Below are positions 11,195 to 22,700 of a stretch of DNA of 64,000 nucleotides, piece by piece; within the stretch, counting starts at the first letter, position 1; the number at the start of each line of letters is the position of its first letter. The DNA is taken from contig QVOM02000119.1 in NCBI GenBank assembly GCA_003586115.2, positions 46,603,329-46,667,328 of the forward strand. Reading direction: 5' to 3'. The notes below the pieces were generated by a model. That model had not been told where the DNA came from, searched no databases, and was given only the letters and a program-made list of their open reading frames with translations. Position numbers and translations under genes: made by a program. The DNA is from Salvator merianae (lineage: Eukaryota > Chordata > Lepidosauria > Squamata > Teiidae).

Positions 11195-13646
11195 CGTCTA
11201 AGGATTAGTTCTGTGTATCTATATTAAAGCAAAAGCTTTGTGTTGGCTGTTATCATTTACAGTATCTGGCCATGAGGCTAAATTCCATTGCCTTTAAGCT
11301 ACAATTATTTCCTCACATATAAATACACAAAAACAGAAGTCTCATACTAAAGAAAATGTCACTGCTTCATCTGCCTTGCATTTTCATGTTCTTTTCATTT
11401 TGAAGAGAAAGATAGTTCTTGTTTAAAAAGACAGGGATTTGATTCTTACTTCAGAGTTTATTGTTTTCAGCCTTCTTTTAAATCTGCCATTTCAGAAGCT
11501 CGTAAATGTAAGTTTGTCCAGTCACAAGGCCAATAAAACCTTATTAAGTTATCTCTCTCAGTTCACTTTCCAAAGGATTTGATAGTTTGTTTCAGGTTAC
11601 TGTGAATGAAATTATCATACAGATTTGAGACCGACAGTGCACATTTTTATACTTCCCCTGTTTCTTTTAAAAGTTCTTGTGTGAGATCACGGGAAATGAT
11701 TTTATACTGTACATATAGAGCTAGATTATATAAAAGGAACATGGAAGAGTAAGATATCTTTGATTTTACAATACTTTTTTTAAAATAATGAATGTAGAAT
11801 TCATACACAGGATCTGCCCTACTAATGAACCAGTAGTACCACTGGCTCTTGGGACTATTGGGCTCAGGGGTACCAAAACTGTGGATGGAAGCCAGCATCT
11901 CTCTCCTCCATGCATGAGTGTATGTGCTATGCCAGCCCAGATTCTCCAGCACTGGGTGTGTGCATCTTCCTCTGACTCATTCCATATCCTGCTGCCCTTC
12001 CCAGACTGCTCTCCTCTAGCTTGTGTGCTCAGATGTGCCCCCACCTTAGAGTAATGTGGCCTACAATGCCAGCAGCCCTCTTCTCTATTCACTTCTGCGA
12101 AACCTTCTGACAAGATACTCCTCAGTGCAAAGAGGGGCAACAGCCTCACTCAGAGGCCTTATATGGCTAAAGGCCAGAAACCCCATCACTTCAGTTGGGT
12201 AGTGGTAGAGGACAGTCCAACTCTTCCTCAGCATCCTACCTGACGGTCACTAAGCTCAACACTCCTAGTTGGCTATGTAGTGCACAGCCCTGAGTGAGGG
12301 TAAGACAAACTGCAGGGCACATGTCCTGCCTGCCATCTCTCCCTTCTGGGAAGGCCTGAGAGCCAAGATGAGCCCTGACCTGAATCTGTAATTCGAAAGT
12401 AGCTCTCCACATGATTGTGATGCAAGGGCTAGACTAGTGAAGCTGGGCGCAGGTCATACTGGTTTTGGGTTTGGTCTCTGGAGGAAGTGGGGAGATGGGA
12501 ATGTGAGGGATTGATGAATACAAGGGGGAACATGAGTGTCCTTCTGGGTCACCCTAAAGTAGGATGTGCCATGCCATGTAGCCCAGGTGACTGCCAGGTT
12601 CCTTATGCTGTTCTCTGTTTCACAGCAGGGTTTCTTTGCACCTAGGTTGCCCACTGCATCATCTCCATACTGACCCCAGGTCACACCATCCATGCCTTGT
12701 CCATATCGTACCATGCCCTATCCCCACCTTTTGGCTTGGGATATCTGAGTTACTAAAACAAGACCCAGTTAAACATCTTTGGAAGCAAAATTGTGCCATC
12801 CAAAAATAAGAAAACAGTTTTAACATACTTAGTATATAGAAGCATTAAATGAAAAGGGGGGAAAATGTAAATATTATTGAAAATAGCCCGACAAAGATCT
12901 GTGTGAGGTTCCAAAATGTATAAAATGATGAAGTGTCAAATTGAGGGAAAAGATGAGGAAATCAGCCTAGTTAACCTTTCCATAGATTTTTCTTGGATTG
13001 TGTTGGAAGGAGTTTGGTGAGAGAGGAATATCATGAAGTTAAATAATTTTCACACTCTCACCATGAGATCATTTTTGAAGAAGAAAGGAAAAATCACATT
13101 TTCCCATCCATCTCCTATTTGCAGAACTCTTAGTTATTTCTTACAACACTTTGTCCATAAGGCAGAAACTGATTAATACTTTGTAAATATAGCAAGTGAC
13201 CAAAACTGAACTTGTTGAAATTCTGTCTAAACAGCAGGACACTTCCTTACTGAGTTTAATTGTTGCTTAGACCCTTACTCAAGAGAACCCCCAAAGTTCA
13301 TTTGATAGGGAAAAGTTCCTCAAATTTATGCATTGAATTTTCATATCAGGCAACCCAGACACTCTTTCTTACCTGCTCACAAATTATCTGTGGTACCTAG
13401 CTTACAATTCTCTCTGTGTCCATTGAGTTAAATGGTTTTGAGGGATCTTTCACCTCTTAAACTACCACTGTGGCAGGGGACATTCACAAACCAAGAAAAG
13501 AAAGCTAAGATTTTAAAATCTGAGTATCCAGAAGAGAACTTGTACAAACTTTAAAGATATGCAAATATGTAATGGAAAGTTAATGCAGTTTAATGAAAAA
13601 TAAGTGCTGGAAATAAAAAAGTACTAACTCTTCTATACTTTCTAAG
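11194..13646. other. Unrecognised region, more GC-rich after 11.8 kb
   Basis: 11.8-12.75 kb is richer in GC than its surroundings and contains overlapping ORFs of up to 127 codons on both strands. None has a family motif, and the frames shadow each other. It may be an old repeat that I cannot name. 12.75-13.6 kb is AT-rich. Confidence 0.4.
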
Positions 13647-13680
13647 TGATGGAGGAGGAAGAGGAGGAAGAGGAGGAATT
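13647..13680 (+). repeat. GGA/GAA-rich simple repeat
   Basis: Imperfect GGAGGAGGAAGAGGAGGAAG, repeated once. Confidence 0.85.
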
Positions 13681-13868
13681 GTTTTCTCAAAAAAGAACTC
13701 TAGGCAACTTACAAAGAACACCAGGCTGCATCCACAGCAGCCAAAAAGCACCATTGGGCATGACATGCACATGCTGGAAGTGCACCTGAGCATGCAGTGC
13801 CCCTTGAGGATGGCAAGCCCTGTCAGAGGTGATGGCATGAATTATTTTCCTGCTTGGTGCTCTGCGTG

Positions 13869-13935
13869 GCCGTATTTTGTGACCCACAGAAAATGGTTTA
13901 CTACTGCAGCATTTCCTGTGTCTCACAAAATAAGG
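13869..13935. repeat. Short imperfect inverted repeat (hairpin)
   Basis: Arms GCCGTATTTTGTGACCCACA and the complement of GCCTTATTTTGTGAGACACA pair over about 27 nt around a 13-nt loop. It could be a small MITE or the core of a larger one; no flanking duplication was resolved. Confidence 0.6.
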
Positions 13936-15250
13936 CTGTGCTGTATTGCCAGATCTGGATCTATGCTCCTGAGAGCAGAAAGGCCACCGAGTTTCAGTTT
14001 GATGAAGATCATTCATCTCTAAGCAGTTTTTTTTCCACGAGTGGTCATACTGCTAAAAATTTCAAGTAGCTGGAGACAGGAGCTAAATGCAGTCATGTTA
14101 TTGCATTCCCCTGTACTGTACATCTTAACCTGAATCCATGCACCAAATTTCTTAGCAGTAGCCAAATCCTTTTATGATGTGACCATAGGTCTGTGGTATT
14201 TGCTTTGCATGCAGAAGGTCCAGCCTTCAATTTCTGGCAATTAATCAGATGATGACAATGACAAATTACTCTGTATCTTTTCCAGGAAAGCTTCACTGAT
14301 ATGTCCCTGAAATATCCGTGCAATACCTTTACCTAAATCATACTTAATTCATAAGAAGTATAAATATTGTGTTATATAATAGTAAAACAGTAATCACATC
14401 TTAACTGAACCTTTACCATATCTTCACAACTATGGCTGACAAACATCATATCTGTTTCATGTTGTATATTCTGTGGCTTTTTCTTGACCTCCTAGGCAAC
14501 ATTGTACTCTATATTAAGAGTATCCCAATGCCAGACCCTTGACATATGCCAGGAAATCATCCATCTTTAAAGAAAATATATAGGTGCAAGTACAATGCTA
14601 CTGTGATAAGGGTAGAATCTGACATTTCAGGATAATTGTAGTGGTGCAGCCTCGCATGTGAACTTCCATAATGTCTCTGACAGTGTAACAAATATTAGAT
14701 GTCAAGAGACATAAATGTATTTCAGTGTCAATCAGCTATAAAACTTCCTCAAAGATCTGACAAACACAAACTCCTGCCTCTAAAAATCTTCAACATGTGG
14801 AAGGTGAACTATCTCATAAAAAGGAAGGTATACAGAACTTGTATAAACAACAAGAATTTCAGTACATTCTTAAAGAATAAAAAGTCATGCTGCTCACTGT
14901 TGCTTTTACAATGAAAGCCATGTCTGCATGCATAGGGCATGAAGTTTCTGGAGAGCAGGCACATTCATGGAAGCTCCCTCCCTCCATCATTGGGTGCGTC
15001 CCTATATCCAAGCCCAAGCACTTCTCATGAGTAAGATTTTATATCTTCACCTCCTGGGTGCCTCAGGCAGGCATCATGCTGTTTGATGGGTGTGGTCGAG
15101 TGTGGTGTATTGCCAAAAAATAGGGACATGGTGCCCAAAGCTGTTCCAAAAGGTGCTCAAAGAGGTAAGTGAAGACATAGCTGGAAATGGAAAAGACAGC
15201 ACTCAAGAGCTGTATCAGGTGCTTCCAGTTAAGGAAAAGCAAGAGGATCA
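13936..15250. other. Unrecognised AT-rich region
   Basis: No exon or repeat family identified. 14.3-14.9 kb is markedly AT-rich. Confidence 0.4.
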
Positions 15251-15254
15251 TGTG

Positions 15255-15860
15255 TTAAGCTAAGTTTATAATTTCCTGGATCTCCCCTTGAGTCATTTTT
15301 AAAAATTGGAGTTACGTTAGTCACCTTCTAGTCCTCAGCTATGGAAGTTGAGTGCAGTGACAAGTTGCGTATTTTTGTTAGCAATCTCAGTTTTGAGTTC
15401 TTTAATAACTTGTGGATGAATGCCATCAGGGCCTGGTGATTTTTAATGTTTAATTTGTCAACAAACCCTGCCACTTGTCAGCACTATATACTTCAGTTGC
15501 TCAGAGTTCCTTCCTGAGAATAGAAGCTCAGGTTCTAAGATCTGTCCCAAATTCTCTTCAGATGCAAAGAATCCATCCAGCTTCTTTGCAGTTTACTTTT
15601 CTCCTCGTAGCATAACTTTGGCTTCCTTCTTGACTAAAGGCCTTCTGCTTCTAATGCACATGAATAATTTTTTATTATCAGTCTTTTCAGTTCTGGCAAT
15701 ATATTCCTCAAATTTTCTTTTTGTTTCTCCCTTTGCATTTCTTTGCCAAAGTTTGTGTTCCTTTTTGTTTTCTTCATTAGGAGAAGCCTTCCACATTATG
15801 AATAATACTTTCTTACCTTAATAGTTTCCTTGACCATGCAAGTTAACCATGCAGGCCTCT
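15255..15860 (-). mobile_element. CR1 LINE, linker and first RT blocks (antisense, dead)
   Basis: On the minus strand, 15796-15593 reads WKASPNEENKKEHKLWQRNA followed by a Lys/Arg-rich stretch with NKKLFMCI. This is the region between endonuclease and reverse transcriptase in CR1. Further on, about 15450-15400 reads KSPGPDGIHPQVIKELKTEI, the hallmark CR1 RT entry block, and 15300-15255 keeps PIFK and GNYK. The copy has stop codons and a broken frame. It stops abruptly near 15255. The endonuclease part appears at 17080-17430 beyond a cluster of later insertions. Confidence 0.85.
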
Positions 15861-15911
15861 TCTTGGCCTTGGAAGTCTTTTTCTTAATTTTAGGCATACG
15901 TTGTAACTGTG

Positions 15912-15997
15912 GCTGCATCCAGATGTCACTTATTTATTCCACTATACCAGAATATCCAAAAATAGCAGAATAAGTAAGTGATGCCTGAATGCAGTCT
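15912..15997. mobile_element. Very short palindromic MITE
   Basis: Arms beginning GCTGCATCCAGATGTCACTT and the complement of GACTGCATTCAGGCATCACT pair over about 34 nt with a 15-nt loop. It lies inside the gap that splits the CR1 copy. No target duplication was resolved. Confidence 0.65.
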
Positions 15998-16054
15998 GAG
16001 CCTCTATTATAGTGGCTTTAAGCAACATTCAAGCTTTCCAGAGAGAGTTTGTCC

Positions 16055-16283
16055 TCTTAGGCTGTGTTCAAACCTAACTTTTAATCCAATTTCAGTTGAC
16101 TTTCAAAGTGAGAGACCGCATTAGCAAAGTTACAAGCTGTTTTCTTTCAACATTATCTAACTCAGAAAATCCAGCTTTGAATTAGATAATGTAGAAAAAA
16201 TGACTAGTCACACTGCCGAGTCTTTCTGTTACTTTGAAGATGGACTGAAGATGGATTAAAATTTAGGTGAGAAAGAAGTTCTA
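16055..16283. mobile_element. Family G palindromic element
   Basis: Left arm AACCTAACTTTTAATCCAAT and right arm complement CACCTAAATTTTAATCCATC pair imperfectly for about 45 nt. The centre holds a second palindrome, CATTATCTAACTCAGAAAAT facing AATTAGATAATG. The same central palindrome recurs at 33.06-33.11 kb, which supports a dispersed family. It abuts the start of the family D element at 16284. Confidence 0.7.
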
Positions 16284-16920
16284 CAACCTGCTTGCACTTA
16301 CCTGGTAGTAAAAGGTCTGCCTGCCCACCACCGCTACAGGGGCCCTTTCTGCACTTGGACTTATTCCAGATTATATCTCAGAATAGGGACCTGCCATCTG
16401 CATGCTTGTGCAGACTATAGTAGGCCCTGGGCAAGACTTTTCATAGTTTGCACTAGCATGTGGATAGCAGGTCCCTATTTGGAGATATAATCCACAATAA
16501 GGCCAAGTGCAGAAAGGGCCATAGTCCCAGTATGCTCCCAGCTGCTCCCAGACATTACTAGTTGAGGACAATTAAACTGCTGCCACAGCTTGAATGGGAG
16601 CAGTTAGTGAGCTCCTGGTCAGCAGTGTTTGCACCCTTTTCTGGATGAGATGCTGTGAGTGAGTGCGGCAGCTCAGGGGCAGCAACACAGTCATGCACTA
16701 TGTCCAGATCACTGTGGCAACATCCAGGCATGTGCTGGATGTTGCCACAGCCTTTGGAATTATGATCCAACCTATCCACATGAAGTCATCTGCACTTCAA
16801 ATGCTGATGGTCTGGTTTGGGCCAGCCCCTGGAGTGTAGATGGTCATCTCTACGCCTGATTCTTACCAGCCTGATATGGTATTATTATACCATACCAGGG
16901 TGTTAGGTGTGAATAGGCCC
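16284..16920. mobile_element. Family D element carrying a nested family A MITE
   Basis: The left end ACCTGCTTGCACTTACCTGG and the right end complement GGGCCTATTCACACCTAACA match the family D termini seen at 8756-8967, including the adjoining CTGGTA block. Removing the 180-bp MITE at 16341-16520 leaves about 457 bp. The interior has a strong inverted repeat around 16715-16755 (GTGGCAACATCCAGGCATGT facing CTGGATGTTGCCAC). The flanks are CTA and TTA, so the duplication is imperfect or decayed. Confidence 0.65.
16341..16520. mobile_element. Family A palindromic MITE, 180 bp
   Basis: A full-length copy from GGCCCTTTCTGCACTTGGAC to GTGCAGAAAGGGCC with both arms. The length is the same 180 bp as the copies at 2382, 19553 and 58853. 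The flanking triplets (AGG, ATA) do not match, so the duplication has decayed or the insertion site was altered. It is nested in a family D element. Confidence 0.82.
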
Positions 16921-17079
16921 TTAGCCTTCCCCTTAAGTTTTCTTTTCATCAGACATCTCAATCTTGAGAAGTTTCATTATTGGAATAAAAAATTACCACT
17001 CCTGGATGCTCCTTTCTATAAATTTAGCATTTTGTTGCCTTATGGTCACCATTCTCAATTAGTCTGATTGCTCCTTAAG

Positions 17080-17430
17080 ATAAAGCTCAGTACTGCCTTA
17101 CTCCTTGTTGGTTCCACAACCATCTACCACAGCACACAGCCATTTACAGTATCTAAGAATCTGATCTCTCTGTGATGGTTTGAGTCTTGTGTATGTAACT
17201 GAAGTCTCCTATTATTACAAGACTTCCTCTTTGGGACACTTCCCTAATTTTCTTTTCCATCTTCAGCTCTCCTTGAATACCTTGGTTAAGTTGGAGATAG
17301 TATAGTATTAACCTATTTACACAACAGTGATTCTGTGGAATGGTCTGTTCCTTTGGGAATCTCAAGATAACTTGATTCAATGTTCTCTTGTACATACAAT
17401 GACACACCTCTGATCTGATGCTTTGAAGCA
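17080..17430 (-). mobile_element. CR1 LINE endonuclease fragment (antisense)
   Basis: The minus-strand ORF at 17431-17153 contains SLVIIGDFSYIHKTQTITE, matching the GDFN box of the LINE apurinic endonuclease, with N changed to S. It precedes, in minus-strand order, the linker and RT blocks at 15860-15255, so the two pieces are probably one CR1 insertion interrupted by DNA elements. No catalytic completeness is implied. Confidence 0.65.
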
Positions 17431-17456
17431 AGGTGCAGGAAATGGCACTAAAATTT

Positions 17457-17860
17457 GGGACCTTTTCACGCTTTCCATTTTGGAATGTTTAGAAGCTAAC
17501 ATTTCAAGATGAAATAGACCTCACAGCACAGAGACCGTGCTGGTGTTCTGTGCCATGACAGTGGCCAGGAAATTTCCAGCTACTGCTATGGTGACTGACA
17601 ACACTATGTGATGGTGCAGGCACAGCTGTGCCATGCAGCACAACTGTGCATTCGCACCTGGAAGTGGGTGTGAATGCATTGTACCAGAAACAGTCCAGCT
17701 GCTCCCAGTACAGCTGTGGAGAATGATTTTGTGCTCCATAGCAGGTAGTGATTGGGAGCAGCTGTAACCTGCTTTTGATCACCAGGGCCTCTACAAAATG
17801 CGAAGGCACTTGGCTAGTGTGCATCCCTGATGCTCACTAGTTGCAAGTGCGAAAAGTCCC
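17457..17860. mobile_element. Family C DNA element, about 404 bp
   Basis: Left end GGGACCTTTTCACGCTTTCC and right end GCAAGTGCGAAAAGTCCC are complementary over the first 15 or so bases. The interior block CCATGACAGTGGCCAGGAAA recurs in the copy at 30.6-30.97 kb. The flanks are TTT and TTG, close to a 3-bp duplication. There is no ORF of its own. Confidence 0.7.
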
Positions 17861-19035
17861 TTGGGTATTTTCAGCACTTCACATCATATTCCTGGGCTGC
17901 AAGTAGGTCTGTCTTGTGGTTGCAAGTAGGTCTGTCTTCTCTCTGTATGGTGGCTATAGAAGTGAATCAGTACCACGCTCTCTTTTCTCAGTCTGCAAAA
18001 GTAGCACTCCCAAGAGAAACTTCTGACCAAGGAAGTGAGCTAGGTACCAAATGAGCTAGATGACATGCAATCACTACACTCTCAGTGCCCTTTCAGTGTG
18101 ACTTTATTTGCCCATACAGATCTTGCCTATGTTAGGTGATTCCAGTGCTTTTCAGACATCCCAGTGCTTTATGAGTACCACATCACTCCCATTGTACTAG
18201 CCACTTCTGGTCTTTGCCAATATAGCACAAAGGTTAGAATTTGGGATTAGGACCTGGGAGATCCTGATATAATCTTCCCAACCATACAGCTTCATAGACA
18301 ACAATGGGCCAGTCATTTCAGCCTAATGTACCTCATTTCATCCTAATGTACCTCAAGTTGTTAACTTAAGAGGGAGCGAAGAACTGGGTAGGTACCTTGA
18401 GATACTTTCAGTAAGTTTACTTAATTATACAGTAATTCAAATAAAGAGGGTTTTTATAATTTGTTTAGAGTTAATAATGCCTGACCACTGGTATAGGATT
18501 TCTAATCAGAAGCCAAATGCCCATTTATCTGAGGCCAATAGCCCCCCTACCTATAATTAATAATCCAGAAGTACAGGGACTAGTGCTTCTCCTAATTGCT
18601 CTTCATTACCTAACACAGGATGGATCTAATTCATGGGTGGTTGTTTCCATAGCTGCCAGTTGAAAAAGATGCAGAGATTCAGATGAAAACACATTATCTG
18701 CATCCATAGTAGGAGAACCGGAGTAAAACTAATCCTGTTATATGTGACAATATAGAACCCCCAATATCTCAAAAGTGTGACATGTTGTGTCCCTGGAGAA
18801 AAGCTACAAAATAAAACTGTTATTTACATTTTTTTGGCAAAGCCAATTTCAAATTTATCATGGTGTGCCAACAGCAATACAATAGTTCAGGGGACATGAA
18901 AGAAATTGATCTGGCTTGCTTCATCCCATATATCTACTCTATTGGTATATTTGTGGATGAATTTAAAAGACTGTTTTATTTAGAAACACAAGGTTTAAAT
19001 AAGGCAGTGGCTATTAGGGAGACTTCTTTAACTTA
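17861..19035. other. Unrecognised region with two tiny tandem duplications
   Basis: Two local duplications are visible: TGCAAGTAGGTCTGTCTT twice near 17900-17940 and an 18-bp unit containing CCTAATGTACCTCA twice near 18318-18356. Otherwise there is AT-rich DNA without a recognised family. Confidence 0.5.
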
Positions 19036-19115
19036 GGTACTTCTGGATGTATTTATTTATTTAGACAACTTATACAACACCCTAGATCCCAGTCCTAGGA
19101 TGATTAACAAGGCAA
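19036..19115 (-). mobile_element. LINE 3' tail fragment (antisense)
   Basis: TATTTATTTATTTAGACAAC followed by TTATACAACACCC is the antisense of the GGG..GTATAA..(AAATA)n tail typical of L2/CR1-group LINE copies in squamates. It is too short for a finer call. Confidence 0.55.
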
Positions 19116-19212
19116 ATTAAAAGAACATTAAAAGGTTAATATAAGAACTGAAGTTCTCTCACTTTTCAAAAGCCAAACACCACAAATATCATTAACAGCA
19201 GAAGCCTTTCTA

Positions 19213-20063
19213 GACCCTTTCTGTATGGCTCCTTAAACTGGTTTAAGGGTCTACATAGTAAGCATCTGAACCACTGGATGCATGCATTAATGTGGATCTA
19301 TGAGGCCCTGCCCTTGCTGGTACAACTTTGTCTGCTTGAGATGGAACGTGATCCTGACCAGGGCCTCCCATTTAAGCAGGCCTACGAGTGATCCAGTGGC
19401 CCTGAATCAAAACATGGGTGTGTGCAGAATCAGTGGGTTCCCATGTTTGGAATCAGTGGGTCTGGAACAGCCAGGACGATTCCAACCACAGGAAGGCAGG
19501 GGTGAGATCAGCACCATCTGCACAACAGTGCTGGTCCAGACCAGCTTACAATGGCCCTTTCTGCACTTGGCCTTTTTGTCAATTATATCTCAGAATAGGG
19601 ACCTGCTATCCACATGCTAGTGCAAACTATGAAAGGTCTTGCCCAGGGCCTACCATAGTCTGCACTAGCATGCAGATGGCAGGTCCCTATTCTGAGCTAT
19701 TATCTGGAATAAGGCGAAGTGCAGAAAGGGCCAATGCGATCTCTAAGCTTGTGTAAGTTTTGTGGCCTAATTCCCACACCTCTGAGTGCTAGAAACAAAG
19801 GTTCCTAGCCTCAGGGTCTCTGGGGGACACATTTTGGGTTCTTCGGTAGTCCTGAGCACAGGAGGCGCGCCTTTTGCAAACCTCTCATGTTCTACTTGTT
19901 TCCTGGTAGACCCGATTAAAACGAGTCTACTAGTAATTCTGATCATGCCTCCCTCAGCAGGATCATGTTCTATCCAAAGATTTGCATTAATGTGTGGACC
20001 TAAAGGCCCAGATGCTTACTACATGAACTCTTAATCTGGATTAAGGGCCCATGCAGAAAGTGC
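19213..20063. mobile_element. Family B DNA element with long inverted ends and a nested MITE
   Basis: The left end (CCCTTTCTGTATGGCTCCTT, CATAGTAAGCATCTG, GCATTAATGTGGA) is mirrored at the right end (reverse complement CTTTCTGCATGGGCCCTTAA, GTAGTAAGCATCTG, ACATTAATGC). This gives imperfect inverted repeats of about 90 bp. A family A MITE sits at 19553-19732. Without it the element is about 670 bp. The flanking triplets CTA and TTC do not match. Confidence 0.75.
19553..19732. mobile_element. Family A palindromic MITE, 180 bp, TSD AAT
   Basis: A complete palindromic copy flanked by AAT at 19550-19552 and 19733-19735. Left and right arms can be paired almost without gaps over about 85 nt. It is nested in a family B element whose own ends have similar first bases, showing that one family kept moving after the other had inserted. 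Confidence 0.92.
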
Positions 20064-20250
20064 TTCAGTGGTGTGCCATAGTGCAGTACCAGGATGCAGC
20101 CCCCAAAGACCGTGAGGATAGGAACTTTTGTTCCTAGCCCTTATAGGTGTGGAGTCCAACCACAAAGCTTGAGTAAGGTGGTCTGGACAAGCATGCCAGG
20201 CTGGTCCAGAATTCACTGTTTCTGAATGCAGTGAGGCGAGTCCAGAAACA
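20064..20250. mobile_element. Family B-like remnant
   Basis: It includes AGCATGCCAGGCTGGTCCAG and GGAACTTTTGTTCCTAGCC, which resemble interior blocks of the family B copies at 6.8 and 28.1 kb. It directly abuts the full element and may be a truncated second copy. Confidence 0.45.
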
Positions 20251-20990
20251 ACCCTTGTTGCATTTTAAGCCTGATTTATCTTATAAAAGCCACAAATTTA
20301 TATAAGGTTGATGGAGACTTGCAGAGGCACTCCTCATTCAGAAAATATTGAAATTTGGGAATATGCTTCTTTCTCTATATTATCCATGGTACTGAAGCAT
20401 CAGAAATCTCAGTGTTTTCAGAACTCTTGGGAATTGTTCATCAAGTTGACCAGCCAGTCAACTAACCAACCACCAACCGCAGCCACCACAGACATCTGAA
20501 GGGTACCAAACAGGGAAAGCATGCAGTAGCTTGTTTAAAAAAATTAATAGTTTCTAACTGTGGTTGCGACCAGTCATTTAACAATTCAAGTTTATATTGT
20601 AATTTGTCATTTGCCATTTGAAATTAAATCCATTCCTAAGAAACCTTTTTTAAAAAAATTCCCTATAGTAGTTGACCTTCCTTGTAATTACAGTGATGGC
20701 TAGACCTTTTAAAGATTATCAGATGAATGTTCTCATTACCAATTCATCATTACCATTACCATTACTTTGTGAGGGTTATTTATAATTAAAACAGTTAATA
20801 TAATGTGCGACCAAGTAAAATAAAGATACTGAGGTTCAAAAGGAAACAGAAACATGCCTTTTTAAGTACTCCATACAACAAACATACATAATAAATATAC
20901 ATGATGCAAACAGTTTCTTAAAGAATATACAGCTCTTTGCTTTTGTCACTAGCTTTAAAATAAATCACCTACTGAGGCAGCATTAAGACA
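20251..20990. other. AT-rich spacer
   Basis: There is a small cluster of ATTACC-like units at 20737-20765. No other feature is recognised. Confidence 0.45.
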
Positions 20991-21560
20991 AGCAGGCTGC
21001 GTTCCGACACGGCATTTAATCAGTTCACAGGCCATCTTCAGTTCCTGCTGGCCCAACATGATCTTGCGGTTCCGTAGTTTTTCTGGACTAAATTGGTGAA
21101 ATCTGGGCTACTTTGTATTCGGATTTAATGAGTTCTCAAGTCGTTACAGATCGCTAGCCCGCTTTACTTTGCGATGAGAGAATGGGGAAGGAGACTATTT
21201 GGGAGGGACTGTACTGTTTTGGGAGCGTGTAGAGGGAGGGATCCCCATTTTGTGCCGTCCAATGACAGACTTTGTGGACGGGCAGGAAGCACTGTAGTTT
21301 CTTCTGCATCCATTATCCCCCTGTCCGTTGCTGCCAGGAGAAAAGAAAACCGTCCTCCTTTTCACTTTGCTAAGCTGTGGTCCTTTCTCTTTCTTTATCC
21401 CCCATTTGACACTGGCAGGAAGAAATTAAAGGCTTCTTCCACTTCCATCTGCTGATTAAACCAAAAAAGAAACTGCGGCTGTATGGGGTTGCAGTCCTCT
21501 TGCCCCAACAAAGAACCCACTCAAGATCAGTTTTGCTGTCAGCAGCACACAGCTACACAG
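20991..21560. other. CpG-enriched patch of unknown nature
   Basis: CpG dinucleotides are clearly denser here than in flanking DNA (for example GTTCCGACACGGC, GCGGTTCCGTAG, GATCGCTAGCCCGC, GACGGGCAGG). No TATA box, conserved ORF or transposon terminus is obvious. It could be the start of a young transposon, an LTR, or a small CpG island. I cannot decide which from the sequence alone. Confidence 0.4.
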
Positions 21561-22290
21561 TGGGGACACATGCCGCTGCAGATGTCTCGGGGGGAGATGA
21601 GGCAGAGTCCATTTGCTGGCGATGAACTGCACTATCATGATAATAGAGCCCTCTGACGTTCCCTCCCCACTTTTCCCCTTCTTCATGGACCTCTCTCTGC
21701 TTTTGTGCTACTTTAAAATTGTGCAAGGGAGCAGAAATCACCATCTGCCCTTTAAGAAGCTTAAAACACATGGTTTTAAAGTTCTGCTTGTGTAGATAGA
21801 GGTTGCAGGGGGGAGAAGAGCAAATGGCAAATGACTAGTAACGCTGCCAAGTGAATCCATGTTCTGAGGCAGCAGTGGGGACATATGGAGAATGGAGCTT
21901 GACTTTCCTGCCCCCGTGATGTAAAGATTTGAACATTGGGACTGCAGCCATTCACCTACTGCACAGGGAGGAGAATTTGACGAGGGGTGGAAGCAGAAAA
22001 GGTACTATTTTTCCATGCCAAGAATGGGAAACAGTGTGAGAACGAGCAAGTACGAATTGAGTCCATGTTAAAATGTAACTGTGGGAATGACCAGAAGACT
22101 AATTCAGTCCTCTTCTGATACGATTAAATTTACATTTTCGGACCGTGGCCTCTGTGATTGGCCAGTGGTGTGGCTGCTAATATAGAAATAAAAGAACTAG
22201 AGTTTAAGATTAAGCATAGATGATTTCTAACACCAGAGAAGCTGGCAAAAGTGAATAGAGCCAGAGGCTGTGATGGCTGAAGGGGATGTC
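21561..22290. other. Unrecognised region
   Basis: Nothing definite. It lies between the CpG-rich patch and an L1 3' fragment; an internally deleted L1 joining the two is possible but not shown. Confidence 0.35.
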
Positions 22291-22299
22291 AAGTAAAGA

Positions 22300-22700
22300 G
22301 GATTGTATAAACACATGAGGTGGGACTGTGAGGTTGTAAGGGTTTTGGGGGGCAAAAAATAAAAAGAGAGATGGTCAACACTTTTGGAATATGTGTTTTG
22401 TTGACTATTGAACTGGGGTTATTATTGTTAAGTTGTTGAGAGAAACCTGGAAATTAAAGAGGTAAATTTGGTAAAATATATGATAGCAGCTGCACAACTG
22501 ATCATCGCTCAGAACTGAAAAGTGAGTTTGAATCTGATGTTGCTAAACTGGCATAAGAAGCTTTGGGAAACTCTGATTGATGTTTTTATAGTTAAAAGTA
22601 TTAAAAAATGGGAGCTCAAAGAAAAAGCTAATATTCAGGCTCAAATATGGATTTTGATATGAAAAGTATACCCCAAGATTAAAGAGAAGCATTGAACTAA
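22300..22700 (+). mobile_element. L1 LINE 3' fragment, end of ORF2
   Basis: 22462-22518 reads VNLVKYMIAAAQLIIAQN, followed by a stop. This matches the conserved KYM..AAR.LIAQ.W block close to the C-terminus of L1 ORF2. Nearby HKKLW and KKWELKEK segments fit the same region in other frames. The copy is short and dead. Its left limit is unclear. Confidence 0.6.

Noticed and set aside
10899..11201. 100-codon ORF ending in poly-Glu
   Set aside because: The poly-Glu tail is just the GAA microsatellite; the upstream part has no domain.
11647..12149. Overlapping ORFs on both strands (up to 127 codons)
   Set aside because: They shadow each other and show no motif or splice context; more likely a GC-richer old repeat.
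20991..22290. LTR or 5' L1 promoter joined to the L1 tail at 22.3 kb
   Set aside because: No TG..CA ends, primer-binding site or ORF1 seen; left as unresolved.
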